Assembly: GCF_001552215.1 (NCBI RefSeq)
Contig: NZ_BCQT01000015.1
Coordinates: 186,001 to 250,000 of the forward strand
Origin: Actinomadura macra NBRC 14102
Lineage (GTDB): Bacteria; Actinomycetota; Actinomycetes; Streptosporangiales; Streptosporangiaceae
DNA: 64,000 nt
Reading direction: 5' to 3'
In this document: positions 26,451 through 34,231 of the stretch, in pieces
Numbering within the stretch: position 1 is the first letter of the stretch
Layout of the letters: each line of letters starts with the position of its first letter
The notes under the pieces: generated by a model
Databases searched by the model: none
What the model was told of the DNA's origin: nothing
Seen by the model: the letters and a program-made list of their open reading frames with translations, nothing else
Program-made: the position numbers and the translations under genes

Positions 26451-27208
26451 GCGGGGGCGCCGGCACGGCGCTCGTACGCGGCCCCGGCCCGCGGCTGGCC
26501 GACGGCATCGTCACCCATATCGGCCGCCGCCCGGTGGACACCGCGCTCGCGGCGCGCCAGCACGGCGCCTACGTCGCGGCGCTGCGCGCGGCGGACTGGC
26601 GGGTCCGCGCCGTCGCGCCCGCCGACGCCCACCCCGACGCCGTGTTCGTCGAGGACGCCGTGGTCGTCTGCGGAGACCTCGCGGTCCTCGGCCGGTCCGG
26701 TGAGACACGCCGCCGCGGCGAGATCTGCGGCGCCGAGCAGGTCGTCCGCGAACTGGGCCTGCGGATCGAACGGATCAAGGAACCCGGCACCCTGGACGGC
26801 GGGGACGTCCTGCGCGTCGGCGACACCGTCTACGTCGGGCGCGGCGCCCGCACCAACGAGGAGGGCATCTGCCAGCTCGCCCACCTGCTGGGCGGGCGGA
26901 AGGTCGTCCCGGTCGACACCAGCGGCTGCCTGCACCTGAAGTCGGCGATCACCGCACTGCCCGACGGCACGATCATCGGCGTCCCGGACCTGGTGGACAC
27001 CTCGGTGCTGCCCTGCATGCGGGTCGTCCCGGAACCGGCCGGCGCGCACGTGGTCGTCCTCGGACCGGGGCACGTCCTGCTGTCGGCGTCCGCGCCCCGC
27101 ACCGCCGCCCAGCTCGCCGCGGACGGCCTGCACGTCACCAGCGTCGACATCAGCGAGTTCGAGGCCCTCGAAGGGTGCGTGACCTGCCTGTCCGTGCTCG
27201 TCCGCTGA
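26447..27208 (+). CDS. DDAH-type dimethylargininase / amidinohydrolase
   Basis: A 253-residue guanidino-group modifying enzyme. The family hydrolyses N-omega-methylated arginines to citrulline and methylamine by a cysteine mechanism. Visible catalytic elements are FVEDAVVV (substrate-binding acid), SGCLHLKSAI containing the catalytic His, and EGCVTCLSVLV at the C-terminus with the nucleophile Cys. GTLDGGDVLRVG and GRGARTNEEG are further family motifs. The start is GTG in a four-base overlap with the upstream gene stop. The next gene, leuA, is preceded by its own attenuator, so the operon probably ends here. Confidence 0.9.
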   Translation: MSGGAGTALVRGPGPRLADGIVTHIGRRPVDTALAARQHGAYVAALRAADWRVRAVAPADAHPDAVFVEDAVVVCGDLAVLGRSGETRRRGEICGAEQVVRELGLRIERIKEPGTLDGGDVLRVGDTVYVGRGARTNEEGICQLAHLLGGRKVVPVDTSGCLHLKSAITALPDGTIIGVPDLVDTSVLPCMRVVPEPAGAHVVVLGPGHVLLSASAPRTAAQLAADGLHVTSVDISEFEALEGCVTCLSVLVR

Positions 27209-27281
27209 TCCGCGGCCCGAGTGTCTCATGATGCGGGACGTCGTTTCCGAAACCCGGATGGGATCTGTTAACTTGGCAGGC

Positions 27282-27329
27282 GTGTTGCGTGAGCTGCTCC
27301 TCCTTAGCGGCCGCAGCGGGGGCCTGTAA
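27282..27329 (+). CDS. leuL: leuA leader peptide (LeuL)
   Basis: A short open frame starting at GTG encodes MLRELLLLSGRSGGL and stop TAA: 15 residues with six Leu, including four in a row. A -10-like TGTTAACT (27266-27273) would place transcription start at about the GTG, making a leaderless mRNA. The Leu run is where a ribosome would stall when charged leucyl-tRNA is scarce. It is the classic layout of actinobacterial leuA leader peptides. The downstream hairpin overlaps its 3' end. Confidence 0.85.
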   Translation: MLRELLLLSGRSGGL

Positions 27330-27351
27330 CCGGTCGGCTCCCTCGCTGCGG
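27311..27351 (+). promoter_or_regulatory. leuA attenuator hairpin
   Basis: CCGCAGCGGGGG (27311-27322) can pair with CCCTCGCTGCGG (27340-27351) over 12 positions, with one G-U wobble. The 5' arm lies inside the leader-peptide codons for Arg-Ser-Gly-Gly. Ribosome position on the leader would decide whether it forms. The sequence after it is GGGCTTTGAC, only weakly U-rich, so the mechanism (terminator or ribosome-binding control) is inferred. Confidence 0.7.
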
Positions 27352-27405
27352 GGCTTTGACGTGTCGGACGTCGGCCGCAGGATCGAAGCAGAGAGATCAC
27401 CACGG

Positions 27406-29103
27406 ATGTATCCGCAACAGCAGCCCTCTGGCATGCCCTTCCAGCGCTACCGCCCGTTCGAGCCGGTCCGGCTGACCGACCGCACCTGGCCCGACCGCGT
27501 CATCACCGAGGCCCCCCGCTGGTGCGCGGTCGATCTGCGCGACGGCAACCAGGCACTGATCGACCCGATGGATTCCCACCGCAAGCTCAAGATGTTCGAG
27601 CTGCTGGTACAGATGGGCTACAAGGAGATCGAGGTCGGGTTCCCGGCGGCCAGCCAGACCGACTACGACTTCGTCCGGCAGATCATCGACGAGGGCCGGA
27701 TCCCCGACGACGTCGTGATCCAGGTGCTGACACAGGCGCGCCCCGAGCTGATCGAACGGACCTTCGAGTCGGTGCGCGGCGCGAAGCAGGCGATCGTCCA
27801 CCTGTACAACTCCACCAGCACGCTGCAGCGCCGCGTGGTGTTCGGGCAGGACCGGGCCGGGATCACCGCCATCGCCGTCGAGGGCGCCAAGCTGTGCGCG
27901 AAGCTCGCCGAGGACATGGGCGACACCGAGATCTACTTCCAGTACTCGCCCGAGTCGTTCACCGGCACCGAACTGGAGTACGCGGTCGAGGTCTGCAACG
28001 CCGTCAACGAGGTGTGGCGCCCGACCCCGGACCGGAAGGTGATCGTCAACCTGCCGGCGACCGTCGAGATGGCCACCCCCAACGTGTACGCCGACCAGAT
28101 CGAGTGGATGCACCGGCACCTGGCCTACCGCGACTCGGTGATTCTCTCTCTGCACCCGCACAATGACCGCGGCACGGCCGTCGCCGCCGCCGAGCTGGGC
28201 TACATGGCGGGCGCCGACCGCATCGAGGGCTGCCTGTTCGGAAACGGCGAGCGCACCGGCAACGTGTGCCTGGTCACCCTGGGCCTGAACCTGTTCACCC
28301 AGGGTATCGACCCGCAGATCAGCTTCGCCGACATCGACGAGATCCGCCGGACGGTCGAGTACTGCAACCAGCTGCCCGTCCACGAACGGCATCCCTACGG
28401 CGGCGACCTGGTCTACACCGCCTTCTCCGGCTCCCACCAGGACGCCATCAACAAGGGCTTCGACCACCTCAAGCGTGACGCCCAGGCCGCCGGAACGCCC
28501 GTCGACGCCTACCGCTGGGAGGTCCCGTACCTGCCGATCGACCCGCACGACGTCGGCCGCACGTACGAGGCCGTCATCAGGGTCAACAGCCAGTCCGGCA
28601 AGGGCGGCGTCGCCTACATCATGAAGGCCGAGCACTCCCTGGAACTGCCCCGCCGCCTCCAGATCGAGTTCTCCCGGGTCGTCCAGGAGCACACCGACAG
28701 CGAGGGCGGCGAGGTCACCGCCGAGCGCATGTGGGAGATCTTCCAGGCCGAGTTCCTGAACAACGGCCCCCGCGTGGGCCTCCTGGCGCACCGCGCGACC
28801 TCCCGCGTGGACGAGAAGGACGCGCTCAGCTGCGACATCCGTGTGGACGGCGAGATCCGCGAGATCGAGGGCGTCGGCAACGGCCCCGTCTCGGCCTTCG
28901 AGGACGCCCTCACCTCGGTCGGCGTCAACGTCCGCGTCCTCGACTACGCCGAGCACGCCATGAGCGCCGGCGGCGACGCCCGCGCCGCTGCTTATGTGGA
29001 ATGCGACGTCAACGGCACCACGGTCTGGGGTGTGGGTATAGACGGCAACATCGTCACCGCCTCCCTCAAGGCAATCCTGTCCGCCGTCAACAGGGTCTCG
29101 TGA
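27406..29103 (+). CDS. leuA: 2-isopropylmalate synthase
   Basis: A 565-residue enzyme that condenses 3-methyl-2-oxobutanoate with acetyl-CoA in the first step of leucine synthesis. It is of the long actinobacterial type (LeuA of the Corynebacterium/Mycobacterium class). Motifs are VDLRDGNQALIDPM, the metal-binding HPHNDRGTAVA, GCLFGNGERTGNVC, and the C-terminal LeuA allosteric domain (ISAFEDA-type SAFEDALTSVGVNV), which binds leucine for feedback inhibition. ATG at 27406. Expression is governed by the leader peptide at 27282-27329. A strong hairpin terminator follows at 29110-29141. Confidence 0.97.
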   Translation: MYPQQQPSGMPFQRYRPFEPVRLTDRTWPDRVITEAPRWCAVDLRDGNQALIDPMDSHRKLKMFELLVQMGYKEIEVGFPAASQTDYDFVRQIIDEGRIPDDVVIQVLTQARPELIERTFESVRGAKQAIVHLYNSTSTLQRRVVFGQDRAGITAIAVEGAKLCAKLAEDMGDTEIYFQYSPESFTGTELEYAVEVCNAVNEVWRPTPDRKVIVNLPATVEMATPNVYADQIEWMHRHLAYRDSVILSLHPHNDRGTAVAAAELGYMAGADRIEGCLFGNGERTGNVCLVTLGLNLFTQGIDPQISFADIDEIRRTVEYCNQLPVHERHPYGGDLVYTAFSGSHQDAINKGFDHLKRDAQAAGTPVDAYRWEVPYLPIDPHDVGRTYEAVIRVNSQSGKGGVAYIMKAEHSLELPRRLQIEFSRVVQEHTDSEGGEVTAERMWEIFQAEFLNNGPRVGLLAHRATSRVDEKDALSCDIRVDGEIREIEGVGNGPVSAFEDALTSVGVNVRVLDYAEHAMSAGGDARAAAYVECDVNGTTVWGVGIDGNIVTASLKAILSAVNRVS

Positions 29104-29109
29104 TCTAGA

Positions 29110-29141
29110 GGGGGCGGCCCCGGTCGGGCGGGGCCGCCCCC
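29110..29141. terminator. Bidirectional hairpin between leuA and emfourin gene
   Basis: GGGGGCGGCCCCG and CGGGGCCGCCCCC form a perfect 13-bp stem with a 6-base loop. It lies 6 bases after the leuA stop and 4 bases before the stop of the convergent gene. No T tract, as is common in high-GC genomes, so it may act in both directions. Confidence 0.8.
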
Positions 29142-29144
29142 GGT

Positions 29145-29399
29145 TCAGCGGGCGCGGCCCAGGACGTGGTGGACCAGTTCACGTAGGGGGCCGTTGAGCT
29201 GGGCCTCTCCTACGGTGGTGCGCTCCCCGTCGATGGCTATCTCGTACAGGAACTGGTCGGGGATCCGGCCGGGCGGTGGGACGCGTTCGAGATCAACCCG
29301 GTCGACGAGCCGGGCCAGCACGGGGTCGTGGGCGCTGTCGGACTCGGCCCGCTGTTCGATGCCGGCGAAGCCTCCGCTGCGGACGACTGTCACCTTCAC
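29145..29399 (-). CDS. Emfourin-like protealysin inhibitor
   Basis: An 84-residue protein with a GTG start at 29399. It matches the emfourin pattern: a short beta-rich protein beginning KVTVVRSGGFAGIEQRAES, a negatively charged LARLVDR, and the later FLYEIAIDG. Emfourin was described as the inhibitor of protealysin, an M4 protease made without a signal peptide. The gene lies 22 bases downstream of an M4 protease with the protealysin propeptide motif, in the same orientation, as an operon. No Cys. The pairing makes the assignment strong. Confidence 0.85.
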   Translation of the reverse strand: MKVTVVRSGGFAGIEQRAESDSAHDPVLARLVDRVDLERVPPPGRIPDQFLYEIAIDGERTTVGEAQLNGPLRELVHHVLGRAR

Positions 29400-29421
29400 T
29401 GCTGTTTCCGTTCCGGCCCAC

Positions 29422-30450
29422 TCACGGTGAGACGCCTACCCCCGTCCACGCCTGGCGTACCGCGCTGGTCTCGGCGCCGTCCGCACCGTAGAGGCGGGCC
29501 GCGGTCTCGAGGGTGGCGGCCGCGAAGCCCTTGAAATCGGTGTCGGTCTTCAGAGTGCCACCGGTCAGCGTGTCGTACCAGACGCGGCCGGCCTTCTCCC
29601 AGGCATTGCCGCCGATGGCGGTCGCCGCCAGGTAGAAGGCGTGGTTGGGGATACCAGAGTTGATGTGGACGCCGCCGTTGTCGCGGTAGGTCTCGACGTA
29701 GTGGTCCATGTGGCCTGGTTGGGGATCCTTGCCGAGCTGGGGGTCGTCGTAGGCGGTGCCGGGTTCCTTCATCGAGCGCAGCGCCACGCCGTTGACTCCC
29801 TCGGCGAGCAGACCCTGGCCGATGAGCCAATCGGCCTGGTCGGCGGTCTGGCCGAGATGCCACTGTTTGATCAGGGAGCCGAACACGTCCGAGACCGACT
29901 CGTTGAGCGCACCCGGTTGGCTGTAGTACTCCAGGTTGGCGGTGTACTGGGTGATCCCGTGGGTGAGCTCGTGACCGGTGACGTCGAGGGGGCCGGTGAA
30001 CTCGGTGAAGAGGGTGCCGTCGCCGTCGCCGTAGACCATCTGCTCGCCGTTCCAGAAGGCGTTGTCGTACCTGTCGCCGTAGTGGACGGTGGAGATCAAC
30101 GGCAGCCCCGCGCCGTCGATGGAGTTGCGGCGGTAGGCGGCCTCGAAGAAGTCGAAGGTCGCGCCCAGCCAGTCGTAGGACTGGTCGACGACCTTGTCGC
30201 CGGTGGCGGGGGCGCCCTCGGCGCGGACGGCTTTGCCGGGAAGTTCCTCGCGGTTCCCTGCGTCCCGGATGGTCCGGTTGGGGACGAAGTCCTCGTTGGG
30301 AGAGGGCGGTGTGACCAGGAGCGTCCGCCGCTCGGAGCGCGCGGCGGACGAGAGGGCCAGGGTACGGCGGGCCCGGTCACGAAGGGCCGGGTCTCCGGCG
30401 CCGCCGGCGATCCGTTCCAGCATGTGCGGCGGCACGATGTGGCATCTCAT
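29422..30450 (-). CDS. Protealysin-like M4 metallopeptidase
   Basis: A 342-residue zinc endopeptidase of family M4 (thermolysin-like). The zinc site is GHELTHGITQ (HExxH) plus NESVSDVFG for the third ligand; the later YRDNGGVHINSGIPNHAFY is also diagnostic. There is no signal peptide; the first 50 residues are the short protealysin-type propeptide starting MRCHIVPPHML with a PPxxL motif. This class matures itself intracellularly or leaves by a non-Sec route. It is paired with its presumed inhibitor (29145-29399). Divergent from recO across 186 bases. Confidence 0.94.
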   Translation of the reverse strand: MRCHIVPPHMLERIAGGAGDPALRDRARRTLALSSAARSERRTLLVTPPSPNEDFVPNRTIRDAGNREELPGKAVRAEGAPATGDKVVDQSYDWLGATFDFFEAAYRRNSIDGAGLPLISTVHYGDRYDNAFWNGEQMVYGDGDGTLFTEFTGPLDVTGHELTHGITQYTANLEYYSQPGALNESVSDVFGSLIKQWHLGQTADQADWLIGQGLLAEGVNGVALRSMKEPGTAYDDPQLGKDPQPGHMDHYVETYRDNGGVHINSGIPNHAFYLAATAIGGNAWEKAGRVWYDTLTGGTLKTDTDFKGFAAATLETAARLYGADGAETSAVRQAWTGVGVSP

Positions 30451-30636
30451 GTCTCAACGTTGCCAGTTTGACGTGAGCCAGACCACAGTTTTCGGGGGCG
30501 CTGTGGCGGCCGAATCCGGTCACGTTACGTAATGGCAACAGAGCGGAGGGAGAGCTCTCGGGTGACATGTGAAGATCCTGCGGAGATGCCGGGGACGGGC
30601 ATCGAGGCACGTGGCGGAGTGCGCGAGAATGAACGG

Positions 30637-31395
30637 GTGACCCTCTACCGCGACGAAGGCATCGTCCTGCGCACCCAGAAGCTGGGCGAGGCCGACCGCA
30701 TCGTGACGGTGCTGACCCGGCGCACCGGCCGGATCCGCGCCGCGGCGAAGGGGGTCCGCAAGACCAAGTCCCGTTTCGGGGCGCGGCTGGAGCCCTTCAC
30801 CCATGTTGACCTTCAGTTGTACGAGCGGCGCTCGCTCGATCTGATCACCCAGGCCGAGACGATTCGCCCCTACGGGGAGGCGCTGGTCTCCGACTATCCG
30901 CGCTACACGGCGGGGACGGCGATGCTGGAGACCGCCGAGCGGCTCACCAGCGAGGAGGGCGAGCCCGCGCTGCGGCAGTTCCTGCTGATCGTGGGCGGGC
31001 TGCGGACGCTGGTGGAGCGCGACCACGACCCCCGGCTCGTCCTGGACGCCTACCTGCTGCGCTCGCTGTCGGTCGCCGGGTGGGCCCCGGCGCTGGACGA
31101 ATGCTGCCGCTGCGGCACCCGTGGCGGCCTGCGCGGGTTCGCCATCGCGGCGGGCGGCGCGGTCTGCGCGGGCTGCCGTCAGCCGGGCGCCGCCACCCCG
31201 GCGCCGCCGACGTTCGCGCTGATGCTGGCGCTGCTGCGCGGCGACTGGGAGTACGCCGACGACAGCGAGTCGCGCCACCGTGTGGAGTGCAGCGGCCTTG
31301 TGGCCGCCTATCTCCAGTGGCACCTGGAGCACGGAATCCGCTCCTTGCGCCATGTGGAGCGCGACAACGACGACACCAACAGGGAGAGAGTTTGA
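30637..31395 (+). CDS. recO: DNA repair protein RecO
   Basis: A 252-residue recombination mediator that anneals DNA and loads RecA with RecF and RecR. The OB-fold starts at TLYRDEGIVLRTQKLGEADRIVT. The zinc finger is CCRCGTRGG ... CAGCRQPG (residues about 153 to 178). The GTG at 30637 begins just before this conserved start; longer frames upstream are not conserved-looking. The TGA overlaps the TTG of uppS by TTGA, so the two are coupled. Length is normal. Confidence 0.94.
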   Translation: MTLYRDEGIVLRTQKLGEADRIVTVLTRRTGRIRAAAKGVRKTKSRFGARLEPFTHVDLQLYERRSLDLITQAETIRPYGEALVSDYPRYTAGTAMLETAERLTSEEGEPALRQFLLIVGGLRTLVERDHDPRLVLDAYLLRSLSVAGWAPALDECCRCGTRGGLRGFAIAAGGAVCAGCRQPGAATPAPPTFALMLALLRGDWEYADDSESRHRVECSGLVAAYLQWHLEHGIRSLRHVERDNDDTNRERV

Positions 31396-32162
31396 GAAGG
31401 GCCGTTCTGCCTCCGGAACCGCATCGGGACGGCGCCAAGCCGCCCCCGATCCCCGCGGACCTGGTACCGCGGCACGTCGCCATCGTCATGGACGGCAACG
31501 GCCGCTGGGCCAAGGGGCGCGGGCTGCCGCGCACCGAGGGGCACAAACGCGGCGAGGACTCGCTCTTCGACGTGATCATGGGTGCGATCGAGCTCGGCGT
31601 CCCGTACCTGTCGGCGTACGCGTTCTCGACGGAGAACTGGAAGCGCTCGCCGGACGAGGTCCGCTTCCTCATGGGCTTCAACCGGGACGTGATCCGCCGC
31701 CGCCGCGACCAGCTCGACTCGATGGGCGTCCGCGTCCGGTGGGCCGGCCGGCGACCGAAGCTGTGGCGCAGCGTCATCAAGGAACTGGAGACCGCCGAGG
31801 AGATGACGCGCGACAACGACGTCCTCACGTTGCAGTTCTGCGTGAACTACGGCGGTCGCGCCGAGATCGCGGACGCGGCGGCGGCCATCGCCCGCGACGT
31901 CCGCGACGGCCGCCTCAACCCCGACAAGATCAACGAGAAGGTGTTCGCCCGCTACCTCGACGAGCCCGGCATCCCGGATGTGGACCTCTTCCTGCGCTCC
32001 TCGGGGGAGCAGCGCACGTCCAACTTCCTGCTGTGGCAGTCGGCGTACGCGGAGATGGTCTTCCTGGACACGCTCTGGCCCGACTTCGACCGCCGCCATC
32101 TGTGGCAAGCCTGCGAACTGTACGCCTCCCGCGACCGCCGCTACGGCGGAGCTGTTGTTTGA
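31392..32162 (+). CDS. uppS: Isoprenyl transferase (undecaprenyl diphosphate synthase)
   Basis: A 256-residue cis-prenyltransferase that makes the C50-C55 carrier lipid of cell-wall synthesis. Motifs are HVAIVMDGNGRWAKGRG with the catalytic Asp, GHKRGED, and the C-terminal LRSSGEQRTSNFLLWQSAY. The start is TTG at 31392, with GGGAGAG just upstream, and a four-base overlap with recO. A rare start in the same layout suggests coupled, low-level translation. The end of the gene runs into a dispersed repeat (32171-32302), and the last residues GGAVV lie at its edge. Confidence 0.94.
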   Translation: MRRAVLPPEPHRDGAKPPPIPADLVPRHVAIVMDGNGRWAKGRGLPRTEGHKRGEDSLFDVIMGAIELGVPYLSAYAFSTENWKRSPDEVRFLMGFNRDVIRRRRDQLDSMGVRVRWAGRRPKLWRSVIKELETAEEMTRDNDVLTLQFCVNYGGRAEIADAAAAIARDVRDGRLNPDKINEKVFARYLDEPGIPDVDLFLRSSGEQRTSNFLLWQSAYAEMVFLDTLWPDFDRRHLWQACELYASRDRRYGGAVV

Positions 32163-32170
32163 ATCGCTGC

Positions 32171-32302
32171 CGTTGGCGTCGGGCCCTGGGGGTCTTCCTT
32201 CAACGGGCACCGCGGCGATCGCTGCATCGGTCCGGCTCGCCCAGGGGCTCGCTGTGCGATCAGTTGCTCGCAGGCTCGCCAACCGGCTTCGCACGCGATC
32301 GC
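32171..32302 (+). repeat. GCGATCGC-bounded intergenic repeat, copy 3 (diverged)
   Basis: It opens with TTGGCGTCGGGC and CCTTCAACGGG, shared with copy 1, then CGCGGCGATCGCTGCATCG, identical to both other copies. GCGATCGC octamers at 32215 and 32295 are 80 bases apart, against 83 in copies 1 and 2. The interior has drifted (GCTGTGCGATCAGTTGCTCG). It starts 8 bases after the uppS stop, between convergent uppS and OsmC genes. Confidence 0.8.
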
Positions 32303-32324
32303 AGCGATCGCAGCGGTTCTGGGG

Positions 32325-32750
32325 TCAGACCAGCGCGGCGTCCAAGGTGATGGTGGTGCCGGTGAGGGCCTGGCTCACGGGGCAGCCTTCCTTGGCGGCC
32401 TGGGCGGCCTTCTCGAAGTCGGCCGCGGACAGGCCCGGTACGGTCGCCCGGACCGTCAGGTGGATGCCGGTGATGCCCTCGCCGGGCTGGAAGGTGACCT
32501 CGGCCTTGGTGTCGACCTTCTCCGGGGGCGTCCCGGCGCCGGCGAGGCCGTGGGAGAGGGCCATCGAGTAGCAGGTGGAGTGGGCGGCGGCGATGAGCTC
32601 CTCGGGGCTCGTCCGGCCGCTCGGCTCCTCGGCGCGCGACGCCCAGGTGACGTCGAACGTGCCGGTCTTCGAAGAGTCCAGGGAGACCGTGCCCTGGCCG
32701 CTGAGGAGCGGCCCTTCCCAGTGCGCGTTAGCGGTACGTGTCGTAGCCAT
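32325..32750 (-). CDS. OsmC/Ohr-family peroxiredoxin
   Basis: A 141-residue thiol-dependent organic hydroperoxide reductase. The two conserved catalytic Cys are in AAHSTCYSMALSHG and EGCPVSQAL; the Arg/Glu partners are in the N-terminal strands. ATG at 32750. OsmC and Ohr cannot be separated from motifs alone; the GxxSPEEL-like RTSPEELIAAAHSTCYS favours the OsmC/YhfA branch. It is transcribed away from zur and shares the 158-base upstream region with a perfect hairpin (32815-32843) that may be an operator. Confidence 0.9.
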   Translation of the reverse strand: MATTRTANAHWEGPLLSGQGTVSLDSSKTGTFDVTWASRAEEPSGRTSPEELIAAAHSTCYSMALSHGLAGAGTPPEKVDTKAEVTFQPGEGITGIHLTVRATVPGLSAADFEKAAQAAKEGCPVSQALTGTTITLDAALV

Positions 32751-32814
32751 GGCCCCGATTCTTCCCCATCGCGCGGGTGGACGGATCACCGGCCGCCTAA
32801 ACGGCCTCAGCCCC

Positions 32815-32843
32815 GTCCTGTGTACGGGCCCTGTACACAGGAC
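32815..32843. promoter_or_regulatory. Perfect 11-bp inverted repeat upstream of the OsmC gene
   Basis: GTCCTGTGTAC-N7-GTACACAGGAC, stem 11 bp, loop GGGCCCT. It lies 65 bases upstream of the OsmC start and 66 bases from the zur stop. It could be a zur-operon terminator or an operator for a peroxide/thiol regulator. Core TGTAC/GTACA is a common operator sequence but not one I can assign. Confidence 0.5.
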
Positions 32844-32908
32844 GCCTCAGCCACCGCACAAGCACGGTCAAGGGTGAGCCGCCAGGCGAGCCCTTGGGCC
32901 GGGTTGCG

Positions 32909-33295
32909 TTAAACAGAGCGTGTCGCGCAGTCGGCGCAGGTGCCGAAGACCTCGACAGTGTGCGTGATGTTCACGAACCCGTGCTCGGCGCCGATCGCTT
33001 CGGCCCAGCGCTCCACGGCGGGACCCTCGACCTCGACCGTCCGGCCGCAGTCGCGGCAGACGAGATGGTGGTGGTGCTCCTCGGTGCGGCAGGCCCGGTA
33101 CACGGCTTCGCCCTCGTCGGTGCGCAGCACGTCGACCTCACCGGAGTCGCTGAGCGCCTGGAGCGCCCGGTAGACCGTGGTGAGGCCGATTTTGGAACCG
33201 TCCGCGCGCAGGTCGGCGTAGATGTCCTGCGCGCTGCGGAAACCGTCGCAGCCTGCCAGCATCTCCCGCACCGCGTCCCGGCGCGCCGTCGTCAT
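32909..33295 (-). CDS. zur: Zinc-uptake regulator Zur (Fur family)
   Basis: A 128-residue metalloregulator. The N-terminal winged helix includes SAQDIYADLRADGSKIGLTTVYRALQAL. The hinge motif is CRTEEHHHHLVCRDCGRTVEVEGP, giving a zinc site, and the C-terminal CADCATRSV completes the structural Cys4 zinc. It represses zinc-import genes when zinc is replete. ATG at 33295 overlaps the znuB stop by ATGA; it is the last gene of the znuA-znuC-znuB-zur operon. A Zur box is at 35913-35927, so it probably autoregulates through this transcript. Confidence 0.92.
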   Translation of the reverse strand: MTTARRDAVREMLAGCDGFRSAQDIYADLRADGSKIGLTTVYRALQALSDSGEVDVLRTDEGEAVYRACRTEEHHHHLVCRDCGRTVEVEGPAVERWAEAIGAEHGFVNITHTVEVFGTCADCATRSV

Positions 33296-34179
33296 CCCCT
33301 CAGCACCTCCGCTTCGGCGTCCACTCCGGGCCGTACGGCGGGGATCCTCCCCCCTGCCGCAGCAGCCCGTGCACGTCTGCGCCGCACCAGTGTCCCCCCG
33401 GCGACGGCGACGACGAACAGGACCAGCGCGAGCAGCACGATCGAGGGTCCCGGGGGAAGATCGTACTGGAAGGAGCCCGCCAGTCCCGATACGGCCGACA
33501 GTACACCGACTCCCATCGCCAGCAGCATCGTGCTCCGGAAACCGCGCGTCAGCTGCTGCGCCGCCGCGACCGGCACGATCATCAGCGCGCTGACCAGCAG
33601 CAGCCCGATCGCGCGCATCGCGATCACGACGGTGACCGCCGCCGTGACGGCGATCAGCACGCTGAGGAACCGGACGGGCAGTCCCGCGGCCCGCGCAACC
33701 TCCTCGTCCTGGCACAGCAGGAACAGCTCGCGTCCGAACAGCGCGACGATCCCGAGCACCACGACGGCCAGTCCCACCACGACGTACAGGTCGCCGACCG
33801 CCACGCTGCTGATCGAGCCGAACAGGTAGGACTGCAGGCTCGTCCCGCCGCCCTGGGCGTTGGTCAGCAGCACACCGCCCGCGAGCCCGCCGTAGAACAG
33901 CAGCGCCAGCGCGACGTCGGCGCCGCTGCGGCTGCGTTCCCGCAGCACCTCGATGGTCACCGCGCCCAGCACCGACACCACCAGCGCTCCGAGGACGGGC
34001 GAGGTGCTGGTCAGCAGCCCGATCCCGATCCCGGTCAGCGCGATGTGGCCGATGCCGTCGCCGAGCAGCGACAGCCTGCGCTGCACGATGAACGTGCCCA
34101 CGGCCGGGGCGGTCAGCCCGATCAGCACCGCCATGAGCAGCGCGATCCGCATGAAGTCGTACTGCAGCATCTCGATCAT
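33292..34179 (-). CDS. znuB: Zinc ABC transporter permease ZnuB
   Basis: A 295-residue membrane permease with about eight hydrophobic helices. It has the family core RRLSLLGDGIGHIALTGIGIGL and MRAIGLLLVSALMIVPVAAAQQL, the latter being the coupling region. It starts at ATG 34179 and its end overlaps zur. The Gly-rich DLPPGPSIVLLALVLFVVAV forms the last helix, followed by an Arg-rich cytoplasmic tail. With ZnuC and ZnuA it imports zinc (or manganese in the wider family); Zur linkage supports zinc. Confidence 0.93.
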   Translation of the reverse strand: MIEMLQYDFMRIALLMAVLIGLTAPAVGTFIVQRRLSLLGDGIGHIALTGIGIGLLTSTSPVLGALVVSVLGAVTIEVLRERSRSGADVALALLFYGGLAGGVLLTNAQGGGTSLQSYLFGSISSVAVGDLYVVVGLAVVVLGIVALFGRELFLLCQDEEVARAAGLPVRFLSVLIAVTAAVTVVIAMRAIGLLLVSALMIVPVAAAQQLTRGFRSTMLLAMGVGVLSAVSGLAGSFQYDLPPGPSIVLLALVLFVVAVAGGTLVRRRRARAAAAGGRIPAVRPGVDAEAEVLRG

Positions 34180-34231
34180 GCCGTGTTCCCCGTTCGGTCC
34201 GCGGTGTGCCTGCCATGCCCGTGCGGGGGGC

